DNA of 64,000 nucleotides from the NCBI RefSeq assembly GCF_001692445.1, contig NZ_MAQA01000006.1, positions 1 to 64,000 on the forward strand, in the 5' to 3' direction. The DNA comes from Oerskovia enterophila. Lineage in GTDB: Bacteria; Actinomycetota; Actinomycetes; Actinomycetales; Cellulomonadaceae. Made by a program: the position numbers and the translations under genes. The notes below the pieces were generated by a model. The model was not told where the DNA came from. It saw nothing but the letters and a program-made list of their open reading frames with translations, and made no database searches. Position 1 is the first letter of the stretch, and the number at the start of each line of letters is the position of its first letter. Below, in pieces: positions 63,966 to 64,000 of this stretch.

Positions 63966-64000
63966 GTGATAGAGGCCGTCTCGACCTTCTTGGAGAACCT
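63966..64000 (+). CDS. Start of an unidentified gene, cut by the right edge
   Basis: GTG 63966 with AGAGGA 4 nt upstream opens a frame reading MIEAVSTFLENL before the window ends. Eleven and a half codons are too few to identify it. Confidence 0.45.
   Translation, partial: MIEAVSTFLEN

Overview
The window is very GC-rich with strongly GC-biased third codon positions, many GTG and TTG starts, long shadow reading frames, and a gene order (tRNA-Trp, secE, nusG, rplK, rplA ... rplJ, rplL, rpoB, rpoC, rpsL, rpsG, fusA, tuf, then the S10, spc and alpha clusters, truA, rplM, rpsI, glmM) typical of Actinobacteria. TTG starts of rpoB and rpoC, an acidic N-terminal extension on NusG and a zinc-type S14 agree with this. 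A secreted chitinase and the overall look suggest a Micrococcales soil actinobacterium of the Cellulomonas, Oerskovia or Cellulosimicrobium kind; the genus is inference.

Layout. 1-3156 (minus strand): an ABC-2 exporter (ATPase, permease) translationally chained to a NarL-family sensor histidine kinase that runs off the left edge. 3337-8556: an SLC13-type anion transporter with regulatory domains, leucyl aminopeptidase PepA and an AbgT-family transporter. 8914-11646: tRNA-Trp, secE, nusG, rplK, rplA. 11974-21590 is accessory DNA between rplA and rplJ: a secreted type I phosphodiesterase, a secreted GH18 chitinase with a chitin-binding module, and a four-gene set consisting of an ECF-like sigma factor, a small two-part protein, a cytoplasmic-looking subtilisin (S8) protease carrying six PYTQPF repeats, and a TPR-CHAT (caspase-like) protease. 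21921-30939: rplJ, rplL, rpoB, rpoC. 31320-35687: str operon. 36705-53244: about 30 ribosomal genes with secY, adk, map, infA and rpoA. 53506-60240: alpha/beta hydrolase, ROK sugar kinase, truA, DUF5709-like and DUF937-like proteins, an ABC-F protein and trhO. 60510-63677: rplM, rpsI, glmM, def. A new gene begins at 63966.

Most of the window is core translation, transcription and secretion machinery with clear terminators. The most interesting part is the sigma factor / small protein / S8 protease / TPR-CHAT protease locus at 15991-21590. All catalytic residues of both proteases are intact, and the arrangement suggests a two-protease signalling or defence module with its own transcription factor; no function is proven. 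Secondary points are phased GGTGAC repeats between the exporter and the anion transporter, a 20-bp palindrome filling the spacer of the str-operon promoter, palindromes between chitinase and sigma gene, a series of U-tract-less hairpins inside the ribosomal operons, a recurring terminator-arm sequence, and a group of probable leaderless promoters.
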